Of a DNA stretch of 64,000 nt, positions 49,288 through 60,399 are shown piece after piece (the stretch's first letter is position 1; each line of letters starts with the position of its first letter). The stretch is from Neurospora crassa OR74A (taxonomy: Eukaryota; Ascomycota; Sordariomycetes; Sordariales; Sordariaceae). Location: the NCBI RefSeq assembly GCF_000182925.2, contig NC_026504.1, positions 4,154,001-4,218,000 on the forward strand, given 5' to 3'. A program made the translations under genes and the position numbers. The notes below the pieces were generated by a model. It saw nothing but the letters and a program-made list of their open reading frames with translations. It was not told the origin of the DNA and searched no databases.

Positions 49288-49731
49288 GAAGTTCGTTGTC
49301 AAAGAAAGGTCGTCTCCACGGTCATCGTCGTCTCCATGGTCATCGTCACCCCCACGGTCATCTACGCAGTCCAAGAAATCACTTGCTCAACGAGGTAGCC
49401 CTTGGAAGACCGGTGTGATATTGGAATTGGCTCGACATCGTCGATCTGCATCCTGTCCACACTCCATCCATCAATAGAACAGTAAGAGCGGCACAACCAT
49501 CATCCCCCATCCCCCCTCTCCCCTCTTCTGGAGCCTGGTGGTTGTCTCTTTCAGTTCTGCCATTTTACACAATCGGCGATCCTTTCTTGTTTTCGAGCCA
49601 AGTGGTGAACGTGGTTGTTGAACAAGTTCTAACTGGTTATCTTACCTTAACCAGGACCTACCTTACGTCTACTTGCCTTACATACAGTACCTACCTGCCT
49701 ACCTAGGCACCTTGGATGCATAGGATTCGTT

Positions 49732-50168
49732 CCATAGCGCGCCACCTGGGTTGTAGAAAAGGATCCTTGCGATGTTCTTGCAACTGGAAAATACAATCCT
49801 AGGACGGTTTTCACACGAGAGTGATCTTTGGACTAGTTTGAGACGACAAGACCATCTCCAGGATGACTTAACAACCATCTCTAAGACCAAAATATTTTAC
49901 TTTAGCAAAATCCTCAACTACAATAATAATCTCAACAAGAATGCCCTAAGTGAAGTATTTACACCAGAAATCAATACAACGAAATGACCATCACTAATAT
50001 CGCTTTACCTAACGAGAACATCCCTATCTCCAGGCGTTGCTACTTCAGGATGGGACTGATCAATGAAAAAGTTCCATTACAAAATCTTACATTCACTTCC
50101 TTGAAGAATTTTACAACTATTGGACAATCCCGGAGATCCTTTTCTACAACCCGGCTGGCGCGCTATGG
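49732..50168. mobile_element. Non-autonomous inverted-repeat element (MITE-like), 437 bp
   Basis: The left end reads CCATAGCGCGCCACCTGGGT and onwards to GGATC. The right end on the minus strand reads CCATAGCGCGCCAGCCGGGT and onwards to GGATC: 34 bp with two mismatches. The interior is AT-rich without a transposase frame. I could not find a clear target-site duplication (flanks GATTCGTT and TTGAGTTG), so the superfamily is unassigned and the insertion may be old. Confidence 0.65.
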
Positions 50169-51101
50169 TTGAGTTGATTGAGAGGCATTTACGTATCTCC
50201 AACTCGTGAGATTGAAGAAGTCCAAGCAACCACAGAGCAAGTTGCATAGGTAGTAGCCCTTCTCAGCCATGGAATGCACACCAATGACATTCAGTTGTTG
50301 TTCCACTCTTTTGCCGACATTGATCGGCGCGGGAAGCACACAACCTGCATGTGTCAAAATGGTTCTATTGAATCCGGGGGCCGTCCCGCAACCCGCAGCG
50401 GCCCGTAGGTTGCATCCGGGGAGTCGTAATCAAAGACTTCACTACTACCTTGGCAGAGCGGCACAGACCTTGACGAGGTCGAGTCCTTGCATCAATATCT
50501 ATGCTTGTCAGCCTTCACTAGTGTACAACGCGTAGGGATCTTGTGTCTTTACGCTAAATGTTGTCACGTTCCTTCAAAATGTTGCCACTTTTCTCTATGC
50601 TGGCTGGTTGGAGGGGATCCCAAACGCAGCACAATGCAAAGCCGGAAACACGGCAAGGCAGCCTCACTTGATGACTTCATCCCTAGAGGTAGCAACTGGC
50701 AGCAGCAGTTGACGAAGCCCAGTTGGTTGAGAGGCTGAGATGAAGTGTGATTAACTAACACAAATGAGACGCTCCTGCTGCCGGTGCCGTCCAAGATCGT
50801 CGGCGAGAGCAGGTTGAGCAGCTCGTATTCATCCTTCAACCTCTGTTCACCCCAAAATGTGACCGTGTTTGTTGAGCCAGCTGAGCTCCTAATAGAGAGG
50901 CTTCGAGACTCCTCGGGAGTCGTCCAACCAAAGGCATTGCTTATCTTGAGTCTCCAGCAAGCCAAAGGTCGAGGCTAGACGTAATCTAAAGTCTTCCCAT
51001 TACCCCATGATTGCGCCCAGACATCAGGCTCAGCCCATCGCAAGTCTGATACCACCCTTTACAGCCCAACCATCAACACCAAGTCCCCGGCAAGCGCCAA
51101 G

Positions 51102-52393
51102 ATGCGAGCGACACTGGTGGTCGTTCTCTGCCACCTCTCTCTGGCCTTTGCACTGGCCATCTCGCCAGCGGCCTCGCACTGGAAGAGGAGTGCAAGACTT
51201 GCTAGTGACCAGGTTATCCACATCAACCTGGCACTTGCTGTCGATCAAGACATCTCTGGCACTGCCCAGGCCCTCGAGAGTATCTCGGACCCTGACTCGC
51301 CCAGCTTTGGACAACACTGGACTCCAAACAAGATCGCTCAGTTCTCTACCCCACCCAGGGAAAACATCCGCCAAGTGGGGAGATGGCTCAACAGCTCTGG
51401 AGTTCCGCAGTCGGCCATGCGTCTGTCTAGGGACGGCACCGCCATCTTGACGGTTCCATAACGCAGACGGCGTCGGAGCGATACTCGTTGCCGTCACGAG
51501 TGGCCAGGTACATCGACTATGTCCTGCCCGCTCCGGACCCGGACCCGGTCTCGTCGGCGCCCAAGTCTGTTGCAGTGCAGGACCCGCCGACGCTCAAGGG
51601 CGTAATAGGCGCACGTCAGACGCGCGACGTCGACTGCCTGCAATATATTGCGCCGCAGTGTCTCCGGCAGCTGTACAACATGGACGACGGGGCCGGCCAG
51701 ACAGCTCACCAAAAACAACTCGCTCGGTGTATATACACTTTTCTACAGCGCGTGGCTGGCCGAAGACCTTGACATGTTCTTCGGCGACTTCGCCCCGGAC
51801 CTGGTCGGTCAGCGGCCTGACTTCATGTCGATCGCGGGCGGGACGCGCCAGATCGAGTAACAGTTGACCAACTTCAACCTCGAGCCCAACCTGGACTACA
51901 AGTACACCATGGCCATGGCCAAGCCGATCCCCGTGACCAATATCCAGGTGGGAGACTTTGTGGTGCAGGGCAACATGAACATCATGCTGGCCGCCTTCAA
52001 TGCGCACTACTGCCGCACCGGCCTGGACCCGCAGTTCGATCCCGTGTACCCGAACCCGGCGCCGGGGGGTTACAACGCAAGCGACTGCGGCACGCACGTC
52101 CCGCCGCGCGTCATCGCCATCATGTACGCGTGGAACAAGGCCTGGTATTCGGACGCGTACGCCCGCCGCCAGTGCCTCAAGTTCCTCAAGCTGGGCCTGC
52201 AGGGCGTCATGGTGCTGACGGGCTCGGCTGGCCTACTGTATCGACCCTAATAACCCAAGAACAGCATGACCAGCGAGGGACTTTGCGTCTATCTTCCCCG
52301 CGTCGGACCCGTGGGTCACGTCGGTCGGCGGCACGCAATTCCTGCCCGTCGTTTCTAACGGCAGCAGCAGCACGACGGCTAGTAGTGGCATGC

Positions 52394-52456
<63 letters not shown>

Positions 52457-52977
52457 TGTTCCCAGGTGAGACGGCGCTCGACGACAACAACACCGGGTCG
52501 TCCGGCGGCAGCTTCAGCCGCCTCTTCCCGGGGCCGTGGTACCAGGGCAACCTAACGCGCGAGTACCTGGCCTCCGCGCCGGGCGCCGCCGAGCTGGCGC
52601 GGCAGGGCTACTTCAACGGCTCGGGCAGGGGCTACCCGGACATCTCGGCCATGGCGCGGAGCTTTCTAGTCGCACTGCATGGCGGGTACCACGCTGTGTC
52701 GGGCACGTCGGCGTCGACACCCGTCGTTGCCGCCATGGTGGCCAAGATCAACGATGCGCGGCTGCACGCCGGCAAGAGCACTGTCGGGTTTCTCAACCCT
52801 GTGCTGTATTCTGCCGCTGCTGGGAAGGCAGGCGTGCTGCGCGATGTGCCACTGGGCAAGAATCACGATTGCGGAGTCGGCGAGGCGTTCCCCGCCAGGC
52901 GGGCGTGGGATGCTGTGACTGGATTAGGAACGCCGGACTTTGAGAAGCTGAAAGAGTTGTACCTCGGTTTGCCATGA
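51102..52977 (+). pseudogene. Decayed S53 (sedolisin/kumamolisin) secreted protease gene
   Basis: Homology runs collinearly through the region but in several frames. It opens with a signal peptide (MRATLVVVLCHLSLAFALA) and a pro-domain stretch (SPSFGQHWTPNKIAQFSTP...), which stops at 51459 in frame. The coding trace resumes in another frame (YIDYVLP, from about 51488), then returns to the first frame with SAWLAEDLDMFFGDFAPDLVG. An in-frame TAA at 51858 follows. Next comes LEPNLDYKY, holding the Glu/Asp of the family's catalytic pair, up to a shift near 52230 where the SGD-type oxyanion segment is lost. The last part, in a third frame, has DPWVTSVGGTQFLP, a serine run from TCG repeats, and the nucleophile motif SGTSASTP. 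Composition is GC-rich, so decay was by indels, not RIP. Missed introns cannot explain the loss of the oxyanion segment. Confidence 0.82.
52399..52456 (+). repeat. (TCG)n microsatellite in the S53 pseudogene
   Basis: About nineteen TCG units, read as serine in the frame of the C-terminal protease segment. Confidence 0.93.
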
Positions 52978-53350
52978 AGTTGGCTCGGTTGGGTAGAGTT
53001 GGGTGAGACCTGTTGGACGGTCGTTTCTTGATGGGTGATGGGCCGTGGGCGGGGGAGTGGGAAATTCAAGATTTGCTGAGCTTGTTGGTACTTTGTAAAC
53101 GAACTTCTGACCAATAGGCAGAATGCTTGCCCGTCCTGTGCCACACTGCTACATGCAACCAGAAGGGTAACTCTACTTTATAAAGTAGAGTGCTCAGCAC
53201 CCTTCCAGCTTGACCTCGTGTCGTCCCTTTTTATTTCTCGCCAGTTTCTTCGCATCCTTATCCCAGTCACGTCATACCATCCGCCTGATTCTTCCTACAC
53301 TCGACATAAACGGAGTCCCCTAGCCATCTGCTGCAAACCTCCTCGACAAC
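52978..53350. other. Intergenic region upstream of the 53351 gene
   Basis: 373 bp. It contains a short perfect inverted repeat CTACTTTATAAAGTAG near 53173-53188. No gene is seen. Confidence 0.5.
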
Positions 53351-53872
53351 ATGAGTGCCCCGACAACCAGCGGCGCGGCAAAGTTTGAGCAAAAGCTGCC
53401 TTCGCGCGAGGAGCAGCTAGCCACAATGACTGCACGGGTGGAGGAGTTTCAAAAGCAAAATCCCTCGGCCGATCTCAAGCTCGAACAGAAGTGGTGGGTG
53501 CCGAGCCTGGATTTCGGCAACTTATTGCAGGTAAGGAATGGCCCTTTCTTCTTCTTCTTCTTCTTCTTCTTCTTCCCGTGGTGAACCTGTGATACCCCAC
53601 AATCAAGACGCTGACGTGGAATTCAGGATGCTCTACCACAAGATATCAACGCCGAATTCGGCACCATCTTTGCAAAGCTCTTCCAGGACAAGTTTGCCCC
53701 CGATGCCGTGGCCAAGGCACGCAAACAGTCGAGGGAACTGCTCCAGGCAGAGCATCCCCAGGTGCTAGAGAGGGTGGAGGAGATGGTGTTTAAGAATGAG
53801 GCCCAGCTTTCCGAGTTGCACCGCCATCTGCAGGGGGTTGAGTCCATCGGATGTGCTGGCGGAAACTGCTGA
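53351..53872 (+). CDS. Small unrecognised helical protein, two exons
   Basis: Family not recognised. Model: join(53351..53530,53627..53872), 141 aa; 96-nt intron, GTAAGG donor, CTGAC branch site, TTCAG acceptor, phase 0. The protein is charged and predicted helical: an N-terminal SREEQLATMTARVEEFQKQ segment, a central WWVPSLDFGNLLQ that looks conserved, then LFQDKFAPDAVAKARKQSRELLQAEHPQVLERVEEMVFKN. The end, GVESIGCAGGNC, looks unlike the rest and may follow a shift or truncation, since sequence downstream (54.1-54.5 kb) holds broken coding traces on the other strand. No signal peptide or membrane segment. The intron carries a TTC repeat (53546-53575). Confidence 0.65.
53546..53575 (+). repeat. 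(TTC)n repeat in an intron
   Basis: About ten TTC units forming the pyrimidine-rich part of the intron at 53531-53626. Confidence 0.9.
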
Positions 53873-56230
53873 AACCATGAGATGGATGCGTTGCTTAGAC
53901 CTCAACGCTTCTCTCTTTCATAACCTCCGTTTGATCCGGACCGTCCAACAAGAATATACCGGGGTTTCCCATCTCGACTGGACAGTCATTGATAAAACCG
54001 TGTCGCTTCGTCCCACTGAATTGATGCCTCAGCCTCTATCGCGTTTACTCTGACCACCACGTGCCGCCACAGACTGATCCTATACGACCCGGACAGCAGC
54101 GAGTGGCCACCAAGGCACATAGATTCGCCTCGCCCTTCCCTTTGTTTGTTTCTTCCCCCTCTCTGCTTCGGACCGGGCGAGGTCGATCCGGTCGAAGAAA
54201 CCGTCTTTGTCGGAAGGCATGGACGGGATCTCGAGGCCGAGGCGGCAAATGGCATGGGAGCGGGAGGGGCTGTGGCTTGAGCGGGATGCGGCAGCCTCGA
54301 TGTACCCTACCCTGACAGCGGCATCTTGTCGGTGACCTGGTGGTCGAGGGCGCTGGTCAGCTTGGTGGTGCCGAAGGAATTGTCGACTGCGAAGGTCTGT
54401 GAAAGGGATTAAATCAGCAATTGTTCACTTGGCAGGGACATTGAAAGTGGAGTCGGTTGGCTGTTTGGCGAGGCGGATCCACCTAACCGATGTCCCCTGC
54501 AGATTTTCCCGCTATGATAAGAAAAAGTCTTTATCCCATTTCGTATTCCAAGTTCCCAACCCATCCCGAAAGGGAAAACAGCAATCCCAAGTTGTCAACA
54601 GTGATGTTAAAAACCTTGGCTAGAAAGCCGATTCTTGTGACAAGAAAGTTAAGGCTCTGTGTAGTCATCCCTGCTGTGGGTGTCTTCTTTTTTTTCGACA
54701 CCGTGGTGGCTCTCCTTGGATCTCAGTATTGTGCCGCTGATGTCGGAAAGTCTTGCGTTTGATATTTGGATCTTTTGGTTTGATGGCTGTGATGATCAGA
54801 CGGTTGCTGTTGCAATAGACACACGTGAGGTTGATGGACTGAGGCACGCAAAGTGCATCTAGTGTATACCGAACCACCTATGGAGGAGTGGAAGCACGGG
54901 CCACTAGAATTACTCTGACAGAAACATCAAAGTGCAAAAGGTAATCGCCGAATCTTGTACGTCGTGATGGAGAATGTAGATGTGTGTTCTTGGAATATGA
55001 GAAAAGTTGTACTGGCTACCTCTGAGTACCTCTACTGTTGTTGATTATCGTTGCTTCAGTTTGATTGCAAAGAAATCGGACGGGTATTCTCAGGAGGTGA
55101 AGATAAGAATCAATGAGGGAAAACGCAAGACGCGCGGCTACGGAAGCGAACGGCAAGGCAAGGTACAATTCCAGATAGGTCAGGTCAATGCGATGCATCC
55201 GTAGTATGCGTAGACGGGAAGGAGGTACAGACGGGGACAAGACGGGATGGATGGCAAACTGCAGCATGAAAGCAGGAACCAAGACAGAGGCATGTACAAG
55301 GGTCCACAATTAGGGCTGACCAATGACATGTTATACACCAACTGCCATGGTCTCGTCCACGACAATCTAACTTTCTGAGGACACTCTTAAGTTGTTGTTG
55401 TGGTGAACCTCCTACGTCCATATGGATTACTGTGACAGCTTTGTAATTACCACGAATCCATCTGAACTGTCTGTTTTGAGGTCAAAGCTGTCGTCATCTC
55501 GATGGAATCTGTCTATAGGTAGGAACAAATTACAGTCTGGTACTTCAGATGGATCAGAACTATTGTAACTACACGTTCCAGGCAACTACTATCACTCCCT
55601 CTTTTCGGCTCATGGTGAGTAGTGTTGAGTCAATCTATCCTTCCCTCTGAGACTTATCCTCACGGCCGCTACTTCTTGTTCACTACAGTGGACTTGCCAA
55701 CTGTAGTTCCTCCTTCGTTCAGGTCTCTACCTGCCTGAACACCTCCCTGAAGAGCCAGCAACTCCCCCGGCTCTTGAATGTTTAGGCCTCTTCCTTCGGT
55801 CTCCTGCCCCTGACATCGGTAGAGGTACCTTTCGTATAGGCTCACCCTGGGTCTCTAAGGCACTGCAAGTTTAGTGTTCGTAGTGCCTGTAGATGCGAAC
55901 GAGGCGCCCCTGGGGCCTTCAGATACCCCCCCCTAGGGTCAAGTGCGTACTGAAGGGGTGTCCACTGGGGTCTGATAAGAACTTGTGCTGCTTCATAACT
56001 GTATCGATAGCCTTGGGCCTATCTTATGCATTGTCCAGTCACGTGGTGGTCCTGTGTTGTTTCATAAACAGTCCTCCCTTCCGTGCGAGCTCGTTCCGCG
56101 TTCCTTTCCCCTTTCCTCTAATCACAGAACAACACAGTTCATCGCACTTTCATCGCACTTTCATCGAAAAGCACTCGCACGCATCGAATTCCATCTGCAA
56201 ACGCAACTGACACAACTGCTCTTGCCCACA
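53873..56230. other. Long gene-free stretch with one coding remnant
   Basis: Apart from the minus-strand remnant at 54140-54484 I see no gene. The 55.4-55.9 kb part has mixed repeats of low significance (for example a CCATCTGAA/TTCAGATGG pair about 85 bp apart). The last 150 bp are C/T-rich leader-like sequence before 56231. Confidence 0.45.
54140..54484 (-). pseudogene. Broken coding remnant, family unknown
   Basis: Three minus-strand pieces have the C-ending codon use of real Neurospora exons but do not join in frame. They are about 54428-54484 (RWIRLAKQPTDSTFNVPAK), 54307-54396 (TFAVDNSFGTTKLTSALDHQ..., preceded by a CACAG acceptor-like end) and about 54165-54300 (HAICRLGLEIPSMPSDKDGF and FDRIDLAR). 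The donor expected after the first piece is off by one base and a stop ends the second. It reads as the tail of a gene that has decayed or been truncated. I cannot name the family. Confidence 0.4.
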
Positions 56231-56788
56231 ATGAACAACCACAACTTCTCGAATTCTTCCGCGCTCGCCGCGTTGCTTCACGCACTTCTTTCGGCCTTCT
56301 ACGAAGCTGCCATCATGACAATCATCAAACTCGACGCCTTCCTCCTACCTCTCTGGATGACAACCATCATCTCCATCGACAAAGCCATCGCCACTACCAC
56401 CGGCCTTTTTACCTCTGGCGTTGGTCCTGCCTTCCGACTCTCCACCAACTTCGGCAAAGCGCTTCGGTGGCTGGCTGAGCAACTGCTACCAACAACAACA
56501 ACAACGACTCCAGAAGAAGAAAGCAACATCACGCAAGAGACCCTCGATTTCCTGGAAAGCAGAATCCGGTACCTCGGCAACTTCTTCGACGCCACCATCG
56601 CCTCCATGACCACCACCGCCAAACCTCCCTCCTCACCCAAGCGCGACCACTCGGCCACATCTTCCTTCAACAACACCTCCTCCACCCCTGTCCGTCACAC
56701 CCCAGTGCGGTCACAGGCATGTTCGGCACAAGACTACGTGCTGGACATGGCGCCATCGGATTGGGACTCGGAAGATGACGGAGCGTAG
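56231..56788 (+). CDS. Unrecognised protein, first part of a TAG-split reading frame
   Basis: 185 aa, no introns seen. The N-terminal half is hydrophobic and helical (SALAALLHALLSAFYEAAIM, then LDAFLLPLWMTTIISIDKAI), followed by FRLSTNFGKALRWLAEQLLP, a Thr run, a helix around LDFLESRIRYLGNFFDATI and a Ser/Thr/Pro region ending in acidic SDWDSEDDGA. The stop is TAG at 56786. The same frame then stays open without another stop up to 57221, through the ORF that starts at 56825. The Met at 56231 (ACAATGAAC) is the first after a leader-like region. Family unknown. Confidence 0.6.
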   Translation: MNNHNFSNSSALAALLHALLSAFYEAAIMTIIKLDAFLLPLWMTTIISIDKAIATTTGLFTSGVGPAFRLSTNFGKALRWLAEQLLPTTTTTTPEEESNITQETLDFLESRIRYLGNFFDATIASMTTTAKPPSSPKRDHSATSSFNNTSSTPVRHTPVRSQACSAQDYVLDMAPSDWDSEDDGA

Positions 56789-56824
56789 AACGTTCCTGAT
56801 TCGGAAGGGCCTGATTTCGAAACC

Positions 56825-57223
56825 ATGTCGGTGTTATCAGACTTCTACCCGTCTGACGATGACATCGACTGGTTGTCAGAACAGATTGTTGCGAGTCCCG
56901 CTACGCGGGCTCGTAACGATCGGAGAGCCGCGCGTGCTGCCGCAAGGCGCCGCGCTTCTGACTTGGTGCTGGTGGGAGCTTCGGGGCTCTCCGAAGCAAG
57001 GGAGGAAAAGATGCGCGAAGAAAAAGCGTATCTGGTGTGGAAGAGAGGATACGACGAACGCCTGGCCAGGGATATGGCTACCAGAGCTGTCGAGAAAGAG
57101 AAGGAGGAAAAGAGGTTGAAGGCACTAGAGGCCCACCTCGAAAAGCAGAAGCAGGCCAGGCTTGCACCTCGAGGCCCGAGAGTAATCCGGGACCCAATTT
57201 CGGGGCGTGTGTTCTCCAACTAG
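56825..57223 (+). CDS. Unrecognised charged protein, second part of a TAG-split reading frame
   Basis: 132 aa beginning MSVLSDFYPSDDDIDWLSEQ. Then comes an Arg/Ala-rich segment (RARNDRRAARAAARRRA) and a long Lys/Glu coiled-coil-like stretch, ending RGPRVIRDPISGRVFSN. It lies in the same frame as 56231-56788, 36 nt past that stop, and the 12 codons between are acidic and Pro/Glu-containing like their surroundings. It may be the C-terminal part of one protein of about 330 aa, or a separate gene. Its Met has context ACCATGTCG, good enough for independent initiation. Confidence 0.5.
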   Translation: MSVLSDFYPSDDDIDWLSEQIVASPATRARNDRRAARAAARRRASDLVLVGASGLSEAREEKMREEKAYLVWKRGYDERLARDMATRAVEKEKEEKRLKALEAHLEKQKQARLAPRGPRVIRDPISGRVFSN

Positions 57224-57571
57224 AACACCGCCTCTCTCCTCTCGCCCGCTCCGCTTCTCCGCCATCTCCAACAACTCCTCCGACACTCCATCAACCACCC
57301 ACCTCACCACTTCTCACTCCTCCTCTTTATCCTTCTCTTGCCTCCTCTCTTCCTCGACCTCAGTACCTCTAGCAACCGCTAGAGCAGCCGCCGCCGCCGC
57401 CGCACAAGCTTCTTCTGCTGCTGCTGCTCCTGCTGACGGACACTCGCAAGGTTCGCAACCGCCCGGCAGAAAAAAAGACGCAGTTCGTGACGGATAAGGG
57501 GACCAGAGAGACGAGCAGGGGTTTTTGTTGGGTGCGGCGCAGAAAAACAGGCCGCAGGTGGTGTTGAGCGA

Positions 57572-57636
57572 GGATGATGATGGTGATGATGATGATGATA
57601 ATGACGATGATGACGATGATGATGATGATGATGACG
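57572..57636. repeat. (GAT)n imperfect repeat
   Basis: GATGAT runs broken by GGT, AAT and GAC units. Confidence 0.85.
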
Positions 57637-59461
57637 GCGAGTTGATTGTTTTGATCAAGGTATATCCAGCCTCTTCTATCCTTTGACAAGAAAAACCGAA
57701 ACTGACCAAACAAAACAGGGATGACGAAGAAGAGACGAGAGACGGCCGTGGGGAGCAGTGGGTTGGGAGACAGGAGACGGGGAGGAAGAGAGGAGGGCGT
57801 TGGAATATCTACTTTTACTTGGGATTGGGTACCATGGGGATCGGGCGTTTTGGAAATTTGACTTTGGGATCGTTTTGTTTGCATACGCACTAAGAAAAGG
57901 GTTGGGACTTCTTAAGACGGGACGAAAGTTGCTTTTTGGATGAATACAACATGAATACCTCTGCACTATTTCTCGTCTGATCTTTGCCATCCACGTGAAC
58001 TTGCCTTCTGCTAACTTTTCGTCTGATTACCCTTCCATCCGGTTACACTTTCATCTGGTATACTTTTCGTCCCGTTACGTTTCCAGATGCCACGTGGAAG
58101 CTAGCGAGGTACCCGCGAATTACACGTCGCTATGGTCAAGTATTGCGGATTCAGCCGGCATGATGAATAGGACTGGTTGGACGCAGCCTGAATCCCTTGA
58201 GCTGGTGCTTGAACCTCGTAGCTATTGGACTGTTTCTTTTCTGGTTTGCTTTGACAGTTTACCTCTAGTGGCGAAGCGCTGATGCCGCAGGCCGGATCGC
58301 GTTGTGTTATCGTCGGAAAGGTTGAGGCAACTGGGGTCGAGGCAGGGTAACTAAAATAGGGATAAACTAGGCAGTTCCAGTTAGATAATGGCACGGCAAG
58401 TCTTTGGGTAGATGCGAGATTGAAGATTAGACACGCAGAAACATAGCTGGTGGTCGCTAACCCGCGGGCATATTGACCTGAGAACTTTATGTTGCTCATT
58501 GCGGTGTAGATACTCGCGTCGTACCATGTGATCGGCATCGCTTTGTCGCGGAGAGAGAAGTTGAAAGCTACAGTAGACTATGGAGGGAAAGTAAAAGATA
58601 TTGGGAGCAATGTAGATGGCGATAAATGGAACCGGGGAACTGTTCGTATTCGAGTTGGTAATTCCGGCGCTACCTTAGCTTTCACCATGAGTTTGGGTTT
58701 AGCAAAGAGACTTCAGTCTGCGCTAATTGTGAAAGAGACCGCCCCGAGCTTGAAATATGCGGGTTCCTCGTCAGAAGTAGTCCAGAACTGAAGTAAGTAC
58801 GATACAAAGTGGGTATCCATGTGCCAGAGAACAGACCGCTCTCGTCGTTCTTGCTTTTTGATAGAATTGTCTACATACCACCCGGACGGTCCAGTTAGCC
58901 CTGGACAATGGTTCTTTTTGACATTTTAGTCACAGACCGAACTAGCATCGCAAACAACTTTCTCGATGACAACGGTAGGCGAAGCTATAAACGAACACAC
59001 ACACACACACACACGCCCCGGATTTCTCAACTTCTCGAAACCAGCTGTCAAACACCCTACGGAACTCCCACCTACTACACAATTACCGACCATGCCGCCG
59101 CCACAAGAATCATGTCAGAGAGCCCCGGCGTAGCAGTAAAAAATACTAGGAGCGTCTTTACAAGAATTCAACCAGGAGAGCCAGCCATGTAAGAGACAAA
59201 GGAGACAACGAAGCGGGCGGCACCCGAAGTCCATCCTCTTCGACGACAGCGAGGCAGCAGGAAGAAGCACGGAACGTGACGAATCCGAATAACCATTTTT
59301 TGGTTGCTGCACGGCTGGGGCGTATACATTCCAGTTATGCTAGCTACATACACTACTCAGGCACGTATCCGCTCCCCGACACTGCAAGACAAGAGAATCG
59401 GCCGCTGCTCAAACACACAACATGAACGTTGAAAATCCAGTTGGAGAATCAGCAAGATGAA

Positions 59462-59498
59462 GAAGAAGAGGAGGAGGAGGAGGAGGAGGAGGAGGAAG
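59462..59498. repeat. (GAG)n repeat
   Basis: GAA/GAG units, about twelve in a row. Confidence 0.85.
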
Positions 59499-59632
59499 AC
59501 AATCGAGGAAAACATAAAAAGGAGACGGCCAGCCAGCCGATTACATACTTCCATGTCTGGGATGCAAGAGGAAGCATGACTACAACTACACACGTACGAG
59601 CCGACTACGTTTTTGATGCCTTGGAAGACTTG

Positions 59633-59660
59633 GGTAGGTAGGTAGGTAGGTAGGTAGGTG
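59633..59660. repeat. (TAGG)n tetranucleotide repeat
   Basis: About six to seven TAGG units. The motif recurs in short form near 60105-60114, in the intron repeat at 48885-48900 and, inverted, near 49685-49705. Confidence 0.85.
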
Positions 59661-60399
59661 AGTAGGAGATTCCACATGCAACAATTGATTAGCCGAACTG
59701 TTTTTGTTCTGGTTCTATTTCAAGGACCCTATGGAGTGAGCGAATGATCCCAAGTCCTCCCCTTTCCATCTGATTCTGTAATAACGAAATCAACGAAACA
59801 AATCATCTTCAGTTTCAGCCAAGAGTAAAAGTACCTACATAGACATCGAGTTCTATATGCGATTCTGCCGTTGTGACACAAGTTGTGATCAAGAATAGAC
59901 ATACAATGAACGCATACGGGATATAAGTACCTACGTGTGTGCTGTGTGAAGATGTGTACTGGAGCTGGTAGTCAAAACGAAAATAACAGTAACACTACGT
60001 CAAATGACAAAATCAAAGTCAGTAGCATGTATAGCAAATGGCGACAGAGTGACTTGATACATTTTGCTGGCTAAAATGGTCATTGACATGTTGCTAACAA
60101 AAGGTAGGTAGGTAGAAGAAGAACAAACGGCCTTGAAGTTTTATATATCCCAATCAAAAACATACCCGCATTTGACAAAAGCTGCAGGAGACGAAAAAAA
60201 TTGCCATATCCAAGAAACAGGGAGACCCGGGAAGTGCCACAGGTGTGCAAACTACCTCCAGGGCTAAAAATGGTGGGTAATCATCTCCCACCCACTCCCC
60301 ATAGGCGATATCAGGGAATAAGATTCGGAAAAAAAAAAAAAAAAAAGAATTTAGGAGAAGCATGGCATATGGTAAAGAACAGCTGGAATTAATCTGACA

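Larger units (their letters stand above)
49143..51101. other. Gene-poor region with an inverted-repeat element
   Basis: Outside the element at 49732-50168 I see no supported gene. Short open frames at 50269-50965 overlap on both strands and carry no motif. CCTA-type tetranucleotide stretches lie near 49650-49705. Confidence 0.45.
57224..60399. other. Long gene-free stretch rich in microsatellites
   Basis: 3.2 kb with GAT (57572-57636), AC (58995-59014), GAG (59462-59498), TAGG (59633-59660) and poly-A (60329-60346) repeats. Overlapping short frames show no motif. The right end should be the 3' UTR of the regulator ending at 60400. Confidence 0.5.
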
